Positions 8,364-17,271 of a stretch of 64,000 nucleotides of DNA are shown here, in pieces (within the stretch, counting starts at the first letter, position 1; each line of letters begins with the position of its first letter). Origin of the DNA: Streptomyces spirodelae (GTDB lineage Bacteria > Actinomycetota > Actinomycetes > Streptomycetales > Streptomycetaceae); NCBI RefSeq assembly GCF_017676385.1, contig NZ_JAFFZN010000014.1:1-64000 (forward strand), given 5' to 3'. The translations under genes and the position numbers were made by a program. Below the pieces are notes generated by a model that saw only the letters and a program-made list of their open reading frames with translations, was not told the origin of the DNA and did no database searches.

Positions 8364-9944
8364 TCACGGCACGTGGTGCGGCACCGGTTCCTCGCCTCTC
8401 CGCAACCGGCTACGGCGCCGCCCGTACCCCGCGTACAGCACCGCCCCCAGCGCCATCCACGCCGCGAACCGTGCCCATGTCTCACTCGGCAGATTCAGCA
8501 TCAGCCACAGCGAGGCCAGCACCGAGGCGATCGGCAGCGCCGGCACCAGCGGCGTACGAAAGGCACGCGGCAGATCCGGCCGCGTCCGCCGCAGAATGAT
8601 CACGCCCAGCGCGACCACCGCGAAAGCGAACAGCGTGCCGATATTGACCAGCTCGGCCAGCTCGGAGAGGCTCACGAAGCCCGCGATGACGGAGACCAGT
8701 ACGCCGAGCAGGATGGTCGAGCGGTACGGCGTGCCGAATCGCGGATGCACCTGGGCGAACAGCCGCGGCAGCAGCCCGTCCCGGCTCATCGCGAAGAACA
8801 CCCGGGACTGTCCCAGCAGCAGGATCATGCACACGGTCGTCAGTCCGACCGCGGCGCCGAAGCTGATCAGCCCGGCCCAGAACGGCTCGCCGACGGCCTT
8901 GAAGGCATCCGCCAGCGGAGCGTCCACGGTCAGCTCCGTGTACTTGCGCATCCCGGTGACCACGATGGAGACCGCGACGTACAGCACCGTGCAGATGATC
9001 AGGGAGCCGAGAATGCCCCGCGGCATGTCGCGCTGCGGGTTGTGGGTCTCCTCGGCGGCCGTTGCCACCACGTCGAAGCCGATGAACGCGAAGAAGACGA
9101 TGGCGGCGCCGGTGAAGATGCCCATGACGCCGAACGTGGTCGGTTCGTATCCGGACAGCAGCTGGATCAGCGGTGCCGCGAACCCGGAGGTGGAGTCCAC
9201 GGCGCCCTGCGCAGGCGGGACGAACGGGTCGTAGTTGTCGGCGGTGATGAAGAAGGCCCCCGCGACGATCACCAGCAGCACCACGCCCACCTTGATCGCC
9301 ACGACGACCGAAGTGACCCGGGCCGACAGCTTCATGCCGACCACCAGGATGACCGTCAGCAGCAGGACAAGCGCACAGGCCAGCAGGTCGAAACCGAACC
9401 CGTTGGCGTCGCTGGTGCCCGAGAGCCAGTCCGGCAGGTTCCAGCCGATGCTGTCCAGCAGCGAACGCACGTACCCCGACCAGCCGACGGCAACCACCGC
9501 GCAGCCCAGCGCCAGCTCCAGCACCAGGTCCCAGCCGATGATCCAGGCGGGCAGCTCACCGAGCGACGCGTACGCGAAGGTGTAGGCGGAGCCGGCCACC
9601 GGGACGGTCGAGGCGAATTCCGCGTAGCACAGCGCGGCCAGCGTGCACACCACGCCCGCGGCCGCGAACGAGATGGCCACCGCCGGGCCCGCCGTCGACT
9701 TGGCGACCTGGCCGGTCAGGACGAAGATCCCGGTGCCGATGATCACACCGACGCCGAAGACCGTCAGATCGAGTGCCGAGAGCGACTTGCGCAGCCCGCC
9801 CTCGGGGTCGTCGGTGTCGAGGATCGACTCCTCCACCGACTTGGTCCGCAACCACGGCCTCGATCTCCTGGCCTTGTGCCTGGGGCCCTTCGCCCCGCCC
9901 GGCGCAACCGACACTGCCGCACCTCCACGTCGCCTTCGCGCCAT
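8364..9944 (-). CDS. APC-superfamily amino acid permease (cationic amino acid transporter type)
   Basis: Integral membrane amino acid/proton transporter of 526 aa. The N-terminal 50 residues are basic and cytoplasmic. They are followed by about 12-14 hydrophobic segments, starting with FGVGVIIGTGIFVLTGQ, the family's TM1 substrate-binding motif. GFDVVATAAEETHNPQRDMP in the middle is the consensus of the CAT/YfnA branch. The substrate cannot be read from sequence. It lies between the TetR gene (90-bp gap) and ccr on the same strand and may be in the TetR regulon. The start ATG at 9944 has only a weak ribosome site. Confidence 0.9.
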   Translation of the reverse strand: MARRRRGGAAVSVAPGGAKGPRHKARRSRPWLRTKSVEESILDTDDPEGGLRKSLSALDLTVFGVGVIIGTGIFVLTGQVAKSTAGPAVAISFAAAGVVCTLAALCYAEFASTVPVAGSAYTFAYASLGELPAWIIGWDLVLELALGCAVVAVGWSGYVRSLLDSIGWNLPDWLSGTSDANGFGFDLLACALVLLLTVILVVGMKLSARVTSVVVAIKVGVVLLVIVAGAFFITADNYDPFVPPAQGAVDSTSGFAAPLIQLLSGYEPTTFGVMGIFTGAAIVFFAFIGFDVVATAAEETHNPQRDMPRGILGSLIICTVLYVAVSIVVTGMRKYTELTVDAPLADAFKAVGEPFWAGLISFGAAVGLTTVCMILLLGQSRVFFAMSRDGLLPRLFAQVHPRFGTPYRSTILLGVLVSVIAGFVSLSELAELVNIGTLFAFAVVALGVIILRRTRPDLPRAFRTPLVPALPIASVLASLWLMLNLPSETWARFAAWMALGAVLYAGYGRRRSRLRRGEEPVPHHVP

Positions 9945-10034
9945 GGTTTCCGCTCGCCGGGCCGCAGGCGGGTACGCGGGGCGGGACTCGGGCGCAATTC
10001 ACCCGACTCCCTCGTAAGGGGGCTCTCCCGGCGC

Positions 10035-10826
10035 TCAGTCCTTGGACAGCGCCCGTTCGATGGTGGACATGATCTCGCCCAGCGGTGCGTCGGTACGGGC
10101 GACGGTCACCAGCACCTCGTCCCGGCGGGCCACGGAGGCCGCGGGCTGCTCGGCGCTGGGGCGGTGCGCGCCGAAGCCGGTGCCGAACGTGCGCCGCACG
10201 ATGGCGAAGGCGTGGTCGAGCTGCGCCATCACATCGCCCGCGGCACCCGAGCGCAGCCAGCGCCGCAGCACATGGTTGTGCGCCGTCACCACGGCCGAGG
10301 CGGCGACCTCGGCCAGCAGCGGCTCGTCGTAGCCGCTGACACCGTCGCGGTGTGCCTCCTCGTCGAAGTGGCCCAGCAGATAGCGGGTGAACAGCCGCTC
10401 GTAGCGGGCCACCGAGGCGATCTCCCGCTCCCGGAGCGCCGGCACCTCGCGGGTGAGCTTGTACCGCTCCACGCTGCCCTTGGGGGAGGCGGCGTACATC
10501 TTCATGACTTCCTTGATGCCCCGGCACACGGTGTCCAGCGGGTGCTCGTGCGCGGGCGCTGCCTCCAGCACGGCCTGGGCGCGGACGAGGGTGTCGTCGT
10601 GGTCGGGGAAAATCGCTTCTTCCTTGGAGCGGAAGTGCCGGAAGAAGGTGCGCCGCGCGACGCCCGCGGCGGCGGCGATCTCATCCACCGTCGTCGCTTC
10701 GTAACCCTTCGTGGCGAAGAGCTCCATGGCAGCTGCGGCCAACTCGCGGCGCACCCTGAGTCGCTGGGTGGCGGCACCGTTCGCACGCTGGCTGGTCGTA
10801 CGGGAGTTCTTCTCGGGCTCTGGCAT
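10035..10826 (-). CDS. TetR-family transcriptional regulator
   Basis: 263-aa DNA-binding protein. The helix-turn-helix lies around residues 25-70 (LFATKGYEATTVDEIAAAAGVARRTFFRHF cut by the family's TVDEIA and RTFFRHF anchors), followed by a helical ligand domain. I placed the start at ATG 10826. A TAACGT hexamer (10839-10834) lies 7 nt before it and there is no Shine-Dalgarno, which fits a leaderless transcript. The longer open frame upstream runs into hbd and has no family sequence. Context (hbd upstream, permease and ccr downstream) suggests control by an acyl-CoA or amino acid metabolite; this is inference. Confidence 0.88.
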   Translation of the reverse strand: MPEPEKNSRTTSQRANGAATQRLRVRRELAAAAMELFATKGYEATTVDEIAAAAGVARRTFFRHFRSKEEAIFPDHDDTLVRAQAVLEAAPAHEHPLDTVCRGIKEVMKMYAASPKGSVERYKLTREVPALREREIASVARYERLFTRYLLGHFDEEAHRDGVSGYDEPLLAEVAASAVVTAHNHVLRRWLRSGAAGDVMAQLDHAFAIVRRTFGTGFGAHRPSAEQPAASVARRDEVLVTVARTDAPLGEIMSTIERALSKD

Positions 10827-10833
10827 GTGGTGA

Positions 10834-10839
10834 ACGTTA
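10834..10839 (-). promoter_or_regulatory. -10 hexamer of a probable leaderless TetR transcript
   Basis: TAACGT ends 7 nt before the ATG at 10826 and no Shine-Dalgarno follows. It sits inside GTGTAACGTTCAC, which is partly symmetric and could also be an autoregulatory operator. No matching -35 box is visible. Confidence 0.4.
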
Positions 10840-10927
10840 CACGCCGTGACGGGGTCGGGGGGCGGGCTGTGTGCCGGGCTGCCTGCCGCCGGCTCCAACA
10901 GCCCGCCCCACCCGGCGATGCCGCCGG

Positions 10928-12712
10928 TCACCGGCGTGCGTACTCACGGAAGCCGCGCCCCGTCTTCCTGCCCAGACAGCCCGCGGCCACCAGGTGTTCC
11001 AGCAGCGGGGCCGGTGCCAGTCCCGGGTCGCGGAACTCCTCGTGCAGCACCCGCTCGATGGCGAGCGAGACGTCCAATCCCACCACGTCCAGCAGTTCGA
11101 AGGGGCCCATCGGGTAGCCGCCGCCGAGCCTCATCGCGGCGTCGATGTCGTCCAGCGAGGCGTAGTGCTCCTGGACCATCTTCACGGCGTTGTTCAGGTA
11201 CGGGAAGAGCAGCGCGTTGACGATGAAGCCCGCGCGGTCGCCGCAGTCCACCGGATGCTTGCGGATCCTCGCGCAGATCTCGCGGACGGTGGCATGCGCC
11301 TCCCGGTCGGTCAGCACCGTGGTCACCACCTCCACCAGTTTCATGGCGGGCGCCGGGTTGAAGAAGTGCATGCCGATCACGTCCTGCGGCCGGGAGGTGG
11401 CACGCGCGCAGGCGACCACCGGCAGCGAGGAGGTGGTGGTGGCCAGCACGGCCCCCTGCTTGCAGACCGCGTCCAGGCGCTGGAACAACTCCCGCTTGAC
11501 GTCGAGGTCCTCGGCCACCGCCTCGACCACCAGATCCACCTCGCGCAGCGCGTCCAGCGACCCGGCGGGGCTGATCCGGGCCAGTGCGGCGTCCCGGTCC
11601 TCGGCCGTCATCCGGCCTTTGTCCACCGAGCGGTCCAGCGACCGCGCGACGCGTTCCTTGGCCGTGGCCGCCTTCTGCTCGCTCCGCGCGGCCAGCACCG
11701 TCGGGTAGCCGGCCTTCGCGAAGACCTCCGCGATACCGCCGGCCATCGTCCCCGAGCCCACGACACCCACCGCGGTCACCGGACGGCCGGTTCCGCGGGA
11801 CGCGGCCGGGTCGGGGGTGAGCGCGTCGGGCACCACTTCACAGCTGCCGGGCGCCGCGTAGGTGTAGAAGCCGCGGCCCGACTTGCGGCCCGTCAGCCCC
11901 GCCTCGCTCAACTGCCGCAGGATCGGCGCGGGAGCGTGCAGCCGGTCGTGCGACTGCTCGTACATCGCCGCGAGTACGGTGCGTGCCGTGTCGATCCCGA
12001 TCAGATCGAGGAGGGCCAGCGGGCCCATCGGCAGACCGCACCCCAGTTTCATGGCGGAGTCGATGTCCTCGCGAGTGGCGTAGCGGGACTCGTACATCGC
12101 GGCCGCCTGGTTCAGATATCCGAACAGCAGCCCGTCCGCGACGAACCCCGGACGGTCACCGACCGCGATCGGATCCTTGCCCAGCTCCCGGGCCAGCTCG
12201 GTGACGGCGGCCACTGCCTGCGGCGAGGTGAGCACCGAGGAGACGATCTCCACCAGCTTCATGGCGGGCGCCGGGTTGAAGAAGTGCAGCCCCAGCACGC
12301 GCTCGGGCCGGTCGGAGTCGGCGGCCAGCCGGGTCACGGACAACGCGTTGGTGCCGGTGGCCAGGATGGTGCCGGGCTTGACGACGGTGTCCAGTTCGGC
12401 GAAGACCCGGCACTTGGTGTCGTAGTCCTCTGGCACCACCTCGATGACCAGATCGGCCTCGGCCGCGGCGTCCAGACCGGTGAAGGTGCGCAGCCGCGCC
12501 AGCACGTCCCGGCGCTCGCTCTGTGTCATCCGCTCGCGCTCGACCGAGCGCGCGGTGGAGGACTCGAGTGCGGCAACGGCCTGCCGCGCGGCTGCTTCGT
12601 TCGTGTCGATGCCGATGACCTCACGCCCGGCGCGGGCGAGAATATCGGCGATGCCGGTACCCATCGTGCCGAGGCCGACGACGGCGATCGTGCGCAGGGG
12701 AGGACGGTCCAT
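10928..12712 (-). CDS. 3-hydroxybutyryl-CoA dehydrogenase, two fused copies
   Basis: NAD(P)-dependent 3-hydroxyacyl-CoA dehydrogenase that would convert acetoacetyl-CoA to 3-hydroxybutyryl-CoA ahead of crotonyl-CoA. The 594-aa product holds two complete family units: residues about 1-285 (VVGLGTMGTGIADI, HFFNPAPAMKLVE, GRKSGRGFY) and about 300-594 (VVGSGTMAGGIAEV, the same HFFNPAPAMKLVE, GRKTGRGF). Both Rossmann motifs and both catalytic HFFNP blocks are intact, so both halves may be active. A single family unit is about 285 aa. The start ATG at 12712 has GGAG 9 nt upstream. It lies 101 bp upstream of the TetR gene. Confidence 0.92.
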   Translation of the reverse strand: MDRPPLRTIAVVGLGTMGTGIADILARAGREVIGIDTNEAAARQAVAALESSTARSVERERMTQSERRDVLARLRTFTGLDAAAEADLVIEVVPEDYDTKCRVFAELDTVVKPGTILATGTNALSVTRLAADSDRPERVLGLHFFNPAPAMKLVEIVSSVLTSPQAVAAVTELARELGKDPIAVGDRPGFVADGLLFGYLNQAAAMYESRYATREDIDSAMKLGCGLPMGPLALLDLIGIDTARTVLAAMYEQSHDRLHAPAPILRQLSEAGLTGRKSGRGFYTYAAPGSCEVVPDALTPDPAASRGTGRPVTAVGVVGSGTMAGGIAEVFAKAGYPTVLAARSEQKAATAKERVARSLDRSVDKGRMTAEDRDAALARISPAGSLDALREVDLVVEAVAEDLDVKRELFQRLDAVCKQGAVLATTTSSLPVVACARATSRPQDVIGMHFFNPAPAMKLVEVVTTVLTDREAHATVREICARIRKHPVDCGDRAGFIVNALLFPYLNNAVKMVQEHYASLDDIDAAMRLGGGYPMGPFELLDVVGLDVSLAIERVLHEEFRDPGLAPAPLLEHLVAAGCLGRKTGRGFREYARR

Positions 12713-13073
12713 CAGGGGACTCCAGAGGGTGTGACACAGGCCCCCGGCCAGGGGGCGCGATTGATGAGGGTGAGGGTTTCGTGCACTACCGGGCGCGCGG
12801 GCGTACGCACGCGCAGGGCAGGGGAGTTACCGGTCACGCCCCGCTGCGCGGCCCTGTCCCGGGGCCCGGTCGCGAGGCGGTCCATACGGGTCCGACGCGC
12901 CTGGGCGCGTACCGGGCCCGCTGCCGAACCGACGTCACTCTCGGCGGCTGCGTCACCAAACCGCCTGAGCGGGGATACCGCTCTGATGAGCACCTTAACT
13001 CGTGGGTAACCATAAAGCCAGGGGTAGGAACACTTCCACCGCTGTGGAACTCAGCACGTGAGGGGGAGCCGGA
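12713..13073. other. Divergent intergenic region hbd / HEAT protein
   Basis: 361 bp between divergent genes with no convincing coding sequence. It holds a perfect inverted repeat TTCCAC-CGCT-GTGGAA at 13034-13049, just upstream of the HEAT gene. It also has GGGT-N14-GGGTAG near 13008-13030, which resembles a SigB-type promoter apart from the last base. Both are weak calls. Confidence 0.4.
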
Positions 13074-13724
13074 GTGGGCGACGCGTTCCGAGCGCTGATC
13101 GACCGAGTGCGGCCCGAGGCCGAGCCCGTCGAGTACGCACGTCTGGTCACGCTGGCCAGGCAGCGCAGCACGGAGGCGCGCGACCAGCTCGCCGCCGTGC
13201 TCGTGGAGACCGAACGGCCGCTGTGGGCCCGGGAGATCGCGGCCTTCGCACTGGGCAGCGCCGGAGACAGGAGGGCCTTCGAGACCCTCATCTTCATGCT
13301 GAACTACCGCGATCCGGTCTGCTGTGCCAGCGCGGCGCAGGCCCTGGAGCGGCTGCGCGACCCCCGGACGGCCAAGGCGGCAGCGGCCCTGGCCACCAAC
13401 GAACTGCGCACTGCCTACGCGCTCTACCCCGTCCGGCTCCTGACAGCCCTCCGCGCCCCGGAATCGGTACCCACCCTCATCAACGTCCTCCAGCGCCTGC
13501 TGATCGGCCCGCTGCACTACTGGCCCATCGCCGAGGCGTGCGTCGTCGGCCTCGGCGCCCTCGGCGACAAACGCGCCATCCCGGTCCTCGACGCGGCGGC
13601 CGAACACCACCGCCTCTCGCCCTCCGCGAAGGCCGCACTGGCCCGCATCCCTCATCAGCCCCGGCGCGGCGAGACCGAGGAGACCGGGCGGCGCCGGGAT
13701 ACCGGACAGAAGATGTCGGGTTAG
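13074..13724 (+). CDS. HEAT-repeat protein
   Basis: 216-aa soluble helical-repeat protein of unknown role. At least three HEAT-like pairs are visible (REIAAFALGSAGDRRAFETL, AAQALERLRDPRTAKAAAAL, EACVVGLGALGDKRAIPVL), each ending in the family's DxRA turn. Such proteins usually serve as binding scaffolds. The C-terminal 25 residues are charged and disordered. The start is GTG at 13074, with AGGGGGAG about 8 nt upstream. The PPOX gene follows after 17 bp and may be co-transcribed. Confidence 0.8.
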   Translation: MGDAFRALIDRVRPEAEPVEYARLVTLARQRSTEARDQLAAVLVETERPLWAREIAAFALGSAGDRRAFETLIFMLNYRDPVCCASAAQALERLRDPRTAKAAAALATNELRTAYALYPVRLLTALRAPESVPTLINVLQRLLIGPLHYWPIAEACVVGLGALGDKRAIPVLDAAAEHHRLSPSAKAALARIPHQPRRGETEETGRRRDTGQKMSG

Positions 13725-13741
13725 CGCCGCACGCTGTCCGT

Positions 13742-14284
13742 ATGACGACGGAGAACGTGACTGCGCCGAACACTGTCGGCTGGAGTGGGTTCCGGGAGGC
13801 GGAGCCGGGGTTCGCAAAGGTGGTCGAGCAGCGGTTCGCGAAGTACACCCACCATGTGCTGGCCACGCTGCGCAAGGACGGGTCGCCGCGGCTGACCGGT
13901 CTCGAGGCGGACTTCCGGGCGGGGCAGCTGTGGCTGGGGATGATGCCGAACTCGCTCAAGGCGCTGGACCTGCGCCGGGACAACCGGTTCGCGCTGTACG
14001 CCAATCCGGGTCCCGGCAGCGAGATGGACGGGGGAGACGTACGGGTCTCGGGCCGCGCGCTGGAGGTGACGGACCCCGCTCAGATCGAGGAGTGGGCGGC
14101 CGGCACACCGGACGGCGGGCTTCCCGAGGTCTTCCACCTCTTCCGGGTGGCCGTGGAGGAGGTGGTGCGGGTCACCATCGAGGGTGAGGAGATCGTCTTC
14201 CGCACATGGCGGCCCGGCGGACCGCTGCGCACCATCCGGCGCGGCAACGACGACGCGCCGCCGCGCGAGGACCCGCTGGACTGA
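13742..14284 (+). CDS. Pyridoxamine 5'-phosphate oxidase-fold (PPOX) protein
   Basis: 180-aa split-barrel flavin- or F420-binding protein. The central segment HHVLATLRKDGSPRLTGLEADFRAGQLWLGMM is the usual PPOX strand pair (anchors LATLRKDGSPR and LWLGMM). It continues with SLKALDLRRDNRFALYANPG and a C-terminal strand VFRTWRPGGPLRTIRRG. The cofactor and substrate cannot be read. The start at 13742 follows the family N-terminus; the longer open frame overlaps the HEAT gene in another frame. The 3' end meets the minus-strand radical-SAM gene tail to tail with 3 bp between. Confidence 0.82.
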   Translation: MTTENVTAPNTVGWSGFREAEPGFAKVVEQRFAKYTHHVLATLRKDGSPRLTGLEADFRAGQLWLGMMPNSLKALDLRRDNRFALYANPGPGSEMDGGDVRVSGRALEVTDPAQIEEWAAGTPDGGLPEVFHLFRVAVEEVVRVTIEGEEIVFRTWRPGGPLRTIRRGNDDAPPREDPLD

Positions 14285-14287
14285 CGA

Positions 14288-15814
14288 CTACTGTGCGGGT
14301 CCCGCCTGCTGCCCTGTCTGCTGCCCCGGCTGACCGGCCCGGGCGCCGGAGCGGCCGATCGTGTGGACGAACAGCTCCTTGCGGCCGGGCGCTCCGCGGC
14401 GCTCGGGCACGGGAAGCTCGTACTTGACCGGGCGCGCGTGGTCGGCGAACTGCCGGTCCGCGTTGTAGACGCGGCCGAACTTCCACAGCATGCGGGCGAA
14501 GTTCGTCTGCCCGTGTGCCAGATTACGGCCGAGCACCCGCATGGCGCCGATGGCCGTGCGCAGCCCCAGGTGCTTGCGGTTGATGACGGCCTGGGTGCGC
14601 ACCAGCTCCCGGTAGAACTGCTCCAGCGGCAGCCGGGTGGGTACCACGGCGTGCTGGATGTCGAAGAGCCGGTAGTCGCGTGTGGTCAGCTGGCGGGCCT
14701 CGGTGTGCCAGACCTCCGTACCGGGGTAGGGCGTCATCACGGTCAGGTGGACGATCTCCGGCACGGCCAGGGCGAACTCGCGTACCAGGCGGAACTGTTC
14801 CTCGTCCCACCCCGGGTCGACGATGAGGTTGATCGCCACGCTGATGCCCATCCGCCGCGCTGTCTCCAGCGCCTTGAAGTTCTCGTCCGGGCTGATGCGC
14901 TTGCGGAACTGGTCGAGCCCGTCGGCGTCCAGCGCTTCCATGCCGAGGAACATGTACTTCAGTCCCAGCCGGGTCCAGCGTTCGAAGACCTCCTCGTTGC
15001 GCAGCAGCACGTCCGCACGGGTCTCCAGGTAGTACCGCTTGCGGATGTCGCGCCGTTCCAGCTCGGCCGCGATTCCGTGCCCGTGGTCGGGTTTGATGAA
15101 GGCGACGTCGTCGACGATGAAGACGTTGGGCTCACGGATGGACGCCATCTCCTCGGCTGCCGCCTCCGGAGCTGCCCGCCGGTAGCTGCGGCCGTAGAAG
15201 GTCCAGGCGGAGCAGAAGGAGCAGTCCCATGGGCAGCCGCGGGTGAACTCGATGGAGGCGCAGGGGTCGAGCTCGCCGATGAAGTAGCGGTTGCGGCGGC
15301 GCATCAGGTCCCGCGCCGGGCGCGGCCCGTCGATGCTCTCCAGCATCTTGGGCGCCGGGCCGCGCCCGTCGGCCGTCACCACACCCGGCACGGTGTGCGC
15401 GGCCCTGTCCCGTACGGCGTCCAGCAGCGGGACGATCACGGTCTCGCCCTCCCCCCTGGCGATGGCGTCCACCGCGCCCTCGGCCTGCTCCAGCACATGG
15501 TCGCCGATGAAGGAGACGCTGTGACCACCGAAGAAGACGAAGCACCCGGGGGCCGCCGCCTTGGCGCTGTGCGCGATCTCCAGGGCCTCGGGGATGTTGG
15601 CCAGGTAGTTGAGCGAGATGCCCAGCGCCTCCGGCTGGTAGGAGCGCAACTCCCTCTCCAGCAGCTTCCGGTCGAGAACCTGGAGGTCCACCACGCGCAC
15701 CTGGTGGCCCGCTTCCCTGGCGGCGGCGGCCACGCGTTCGAGTCCGAGCGGCTCCAGGCGGAGGAAGATCTCGGAGTACATCAGCGCACTCGGGTGGACC
15801 AGCATCAGGCGCAT
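14288..15814 (-). CDS. B12-binding radical SAM enzyme, HpnR-like (hopanoid C-3 methylase family)
   Basis: Cobalamin-dependent radical-SAM protein of 508 aa. An N-terminal B12-binding domain (about residues 1-140, MLVHPSALMYSEIFLRLEPL) is followed by the radical-SAM core with the iron-sulfur motif GCPWDCSFCSAW (CxxxCxxC). The segments FYGRSYR, VFIVDDVAF, YYLETRADVLLRN, YPGTEVWHTEARQLTTRDYRLFDIQHAV and GQTNFARMLWKF match what I remember of HpnR. That enzyme adds the C-3 methyl of hopanoids. No hopanoid gene lies nearby, so substrate is inferred. I chose ATG 15814 (GGAG 7 nt upstream, family-like N-terminus); in-frame starts at 15829, 15886 and TTG 15901 are possible. Confidence 0.75.
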   Translation of the reverse strand: MRLMLVHPSALMYSEIFLRLEPLGLERVAAAAREAGHQVRVVDLQVLDRKLLERELRSYQPEALGISLNYLANIPEALEIAHSAKAAAPGCFVFFGGHSVSFIGDHVLEQAEGAVDAIARGEGETVIVPLLDAVRDRAAHTVPGVVTADGRGPAPKMLESIDGPRPARDLMRRRNRYFIGELDPCASIEFTRGCPWDCSFCSAWTFYGRSYRRAAPEAAAEEMASIREPNVFIVDDVAFIKPDHGHGIAAELERRDIRKRYYLETRADVLLRNEEVFERWTRLGLKYMFLGMEALDADGLDQFRKRISPDENFKALETARRMGISVAINLIVDPGWDEEQFRLVREFALAVPEIVHLTVMTPYPGTEVWHTEARQLTTRDYRLFDIQHAVVPTRLPLEQFYRELVRTQAVINRKHLGLRTAIGAMRVLGRNLAHGQTNFARMLWKFGRVYNADRQFADHARPVKYELPVPERRGAPGRKELFVHTIGRSGARAGQPGQQTGQQAGPAQ

Positions 15815-16080
15815 ACGGGCGCTCCACATCTCCAGGGCAAGGCGGTCGGCGTGCGGACGTGGCCGGGGAGCGATGGCCAGGGACATGCCCCTTCGACGCA
15901 AATTATCCGTTAACCGCTCTTACGTCCCGGGACACGCCGGTCGGCACGCGTATGCCCGAGTCACCCGGTCGCGGGCTGGTCCGGCGCTGTCAAGGCGAAC
16001 GCCTCGATCAGCCGTTGCCGGGTGCGAGAGCTGCGGGCGCTGCGATGTGGGTGAGTGGCGATGGCATGCGGCGCATGCTC

Positions 16081-17211
16081 TCAGAGCAGGGTGAGCTGTG
16101 TGCAGTGGTTTTCCCGTGCGTCGCCGAGCTCCGCGCCGCCCGGTCCGGCGTCCCAGGGCCCGCCGCTTTCGAACCCGTCGTCGGGCTCGGTGCCGGTCGG
16201 GGCGGCCGGTGTGGCCGGTGTGGCCGGATCGATCCGCCGGGCCTGTCCGGACGTCGAAGGGCCCACGCCGTACTCGGCGGCCAGTTCGTGCACCTGCCGC
16301 GTGATGCGCCGCTGATACCACTTGGGCGCGTAGGCGCCGGCCGCGTAGAGCGCCTCGTAGTGCCGCACCAGCCGCGGATGGTGCTGGTGCAGCCAGCGGA
16401 AGTACCACTCGCGTGCGCCCGGCCGCAGATGCAGCGCCAGCGGTGTGACGGACGTGGCTCCGGCCGCGGCGATGGCCCGGACAGTGGTGCGCAGCTGCGC
16501 CGGCGAGTCCCCAAGGAAGGGGATCACCGGGGCCATCAGCACCCCGCACGGGATGCCGTGCGCCGTGAGTGTTCGTACGACATCCAGCCGCCGCTGCGGC
16601 GCGGGCGTGCCCGGCTCGACGGTGCGCCACAGCTCCTCGTCGGTGAAGCCGACGGACACCGAGACCCCGACGTCGGTGATGGCCGCGGCCGAGCGCAGCA
16701 GATCGAGGTCGCGGAGGATGAGAGTGCCCTTGGTGAGGAGGGAGAACGGGTTCGCGTAGTCGCGCAGGGCGGTCAGAATCCCCGGCATCAACCGGTACCG
16801 CCCTTCCGCTCGCTGGTAGCAGTCGACGTTCGTCCCCATGGCGATGTGCTGACCGTGCCAGCGCGGGCTGCTCAGCTCCTTGCGCAGCAGCTCGGGCGCG
16901 TTCACCTTGACCACGATCTGGGTGTCGAAGCCCGCCCCGGTGTCCAGGTCCAGATAGCTGTGCGTCCTGCGTGCGAAGCAGTACACGCACGCGTGGGAGC
17001 AGCCCCGGTAGGGGTTCACCGTCCATTCGAACGGCATCCGGGACGCGCCCGGCACCCTGTTCACCAGCGAGCGGGCGCGTACCTCGTGGAAGGTCATGCC
17101 GCGGAACTCAGGGGTGTCGAACGTCCGCGTAGTAACCGCCGACGTGGCGAAGAGGGCGGGCGCCGAGGTCCGGCTGTGTTCATCGGCGTCCCTGAGCTCG
17201 TCCCAGCGCAT
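16081..17211 (-). CDS. Rv2578c-family radical SAM protein (SplB-like)
   Basis: 376-aa radical-SAM protein. The iron-sulfur motif is GCSHACVYCFAR (CxxxCxxC), preceded by NPYRGC and followed by GTNVDCYQRAEGRYRLMPGIL, hallmarks of the Rv2578c family. This family is related in sequence style to spore photoproduct lyase. Its reaction is not established as far as I know; a role in DNA damage is suggested by the LexA-type box upstream. The C-terminal 60 residues are low-complexity. The start ATG at 17211 has GGAGG 6 nt upstream; the open frame beyond it is not family sequence. A 266-bp gap separates it from the HpnR-like gene. Confidence 0.88.
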   Translation of the reverse strand: MRWDELRDADEHSRTSAPALFATSAVTTRTFDTPEFRGMTFHEVRARSLVNRVPGASRMPFEWTVNPYRGCSHACVYCFARRTHSYLDLDTGAGFDTQIVVKVNAPELLRKELSSPRWHGQHIAMGTNVDCYQRAEGRYRLMPGILTALRDYANPFSLLTKGTLILRDLDLLRSAAAITDVGVSVSVGFTDEELWRTVEPGTPAPQRRLDVVRTLTAHGIPCGVLMAPVIPFLGDSPAQLRTTVRAIAAAGATSVTPLALHLRPGAREWYFRWLHQHHPRLVRHYEALYAAGAYAPKWYQRRITRQVHELAAEYGVGPSTSGQARRIDPATPATPAAPTGTEPDDGFESGGPWDAGPGGAELGDARENHCTQLTLL

Positions 17212-17271
17212 CCTCGGCCTCCTCGGTAGTGGTGTCGCGTCCCTCTGGCGGCACTGTCGCTTTCCGCTGCC

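Noticed and set aside
8322..11117. 931-codon plus-strand open frame
   Set aside because: Opposite the permease and TetR genes; composition is Arg/His/Gly-rich without any domain, typical of a shadow.
12712..12993. 93-codon minus-strand gene ahead of hbd
   Set aside because: Arg-rich, no ribosome site and no motif; most likely untranslated leader.
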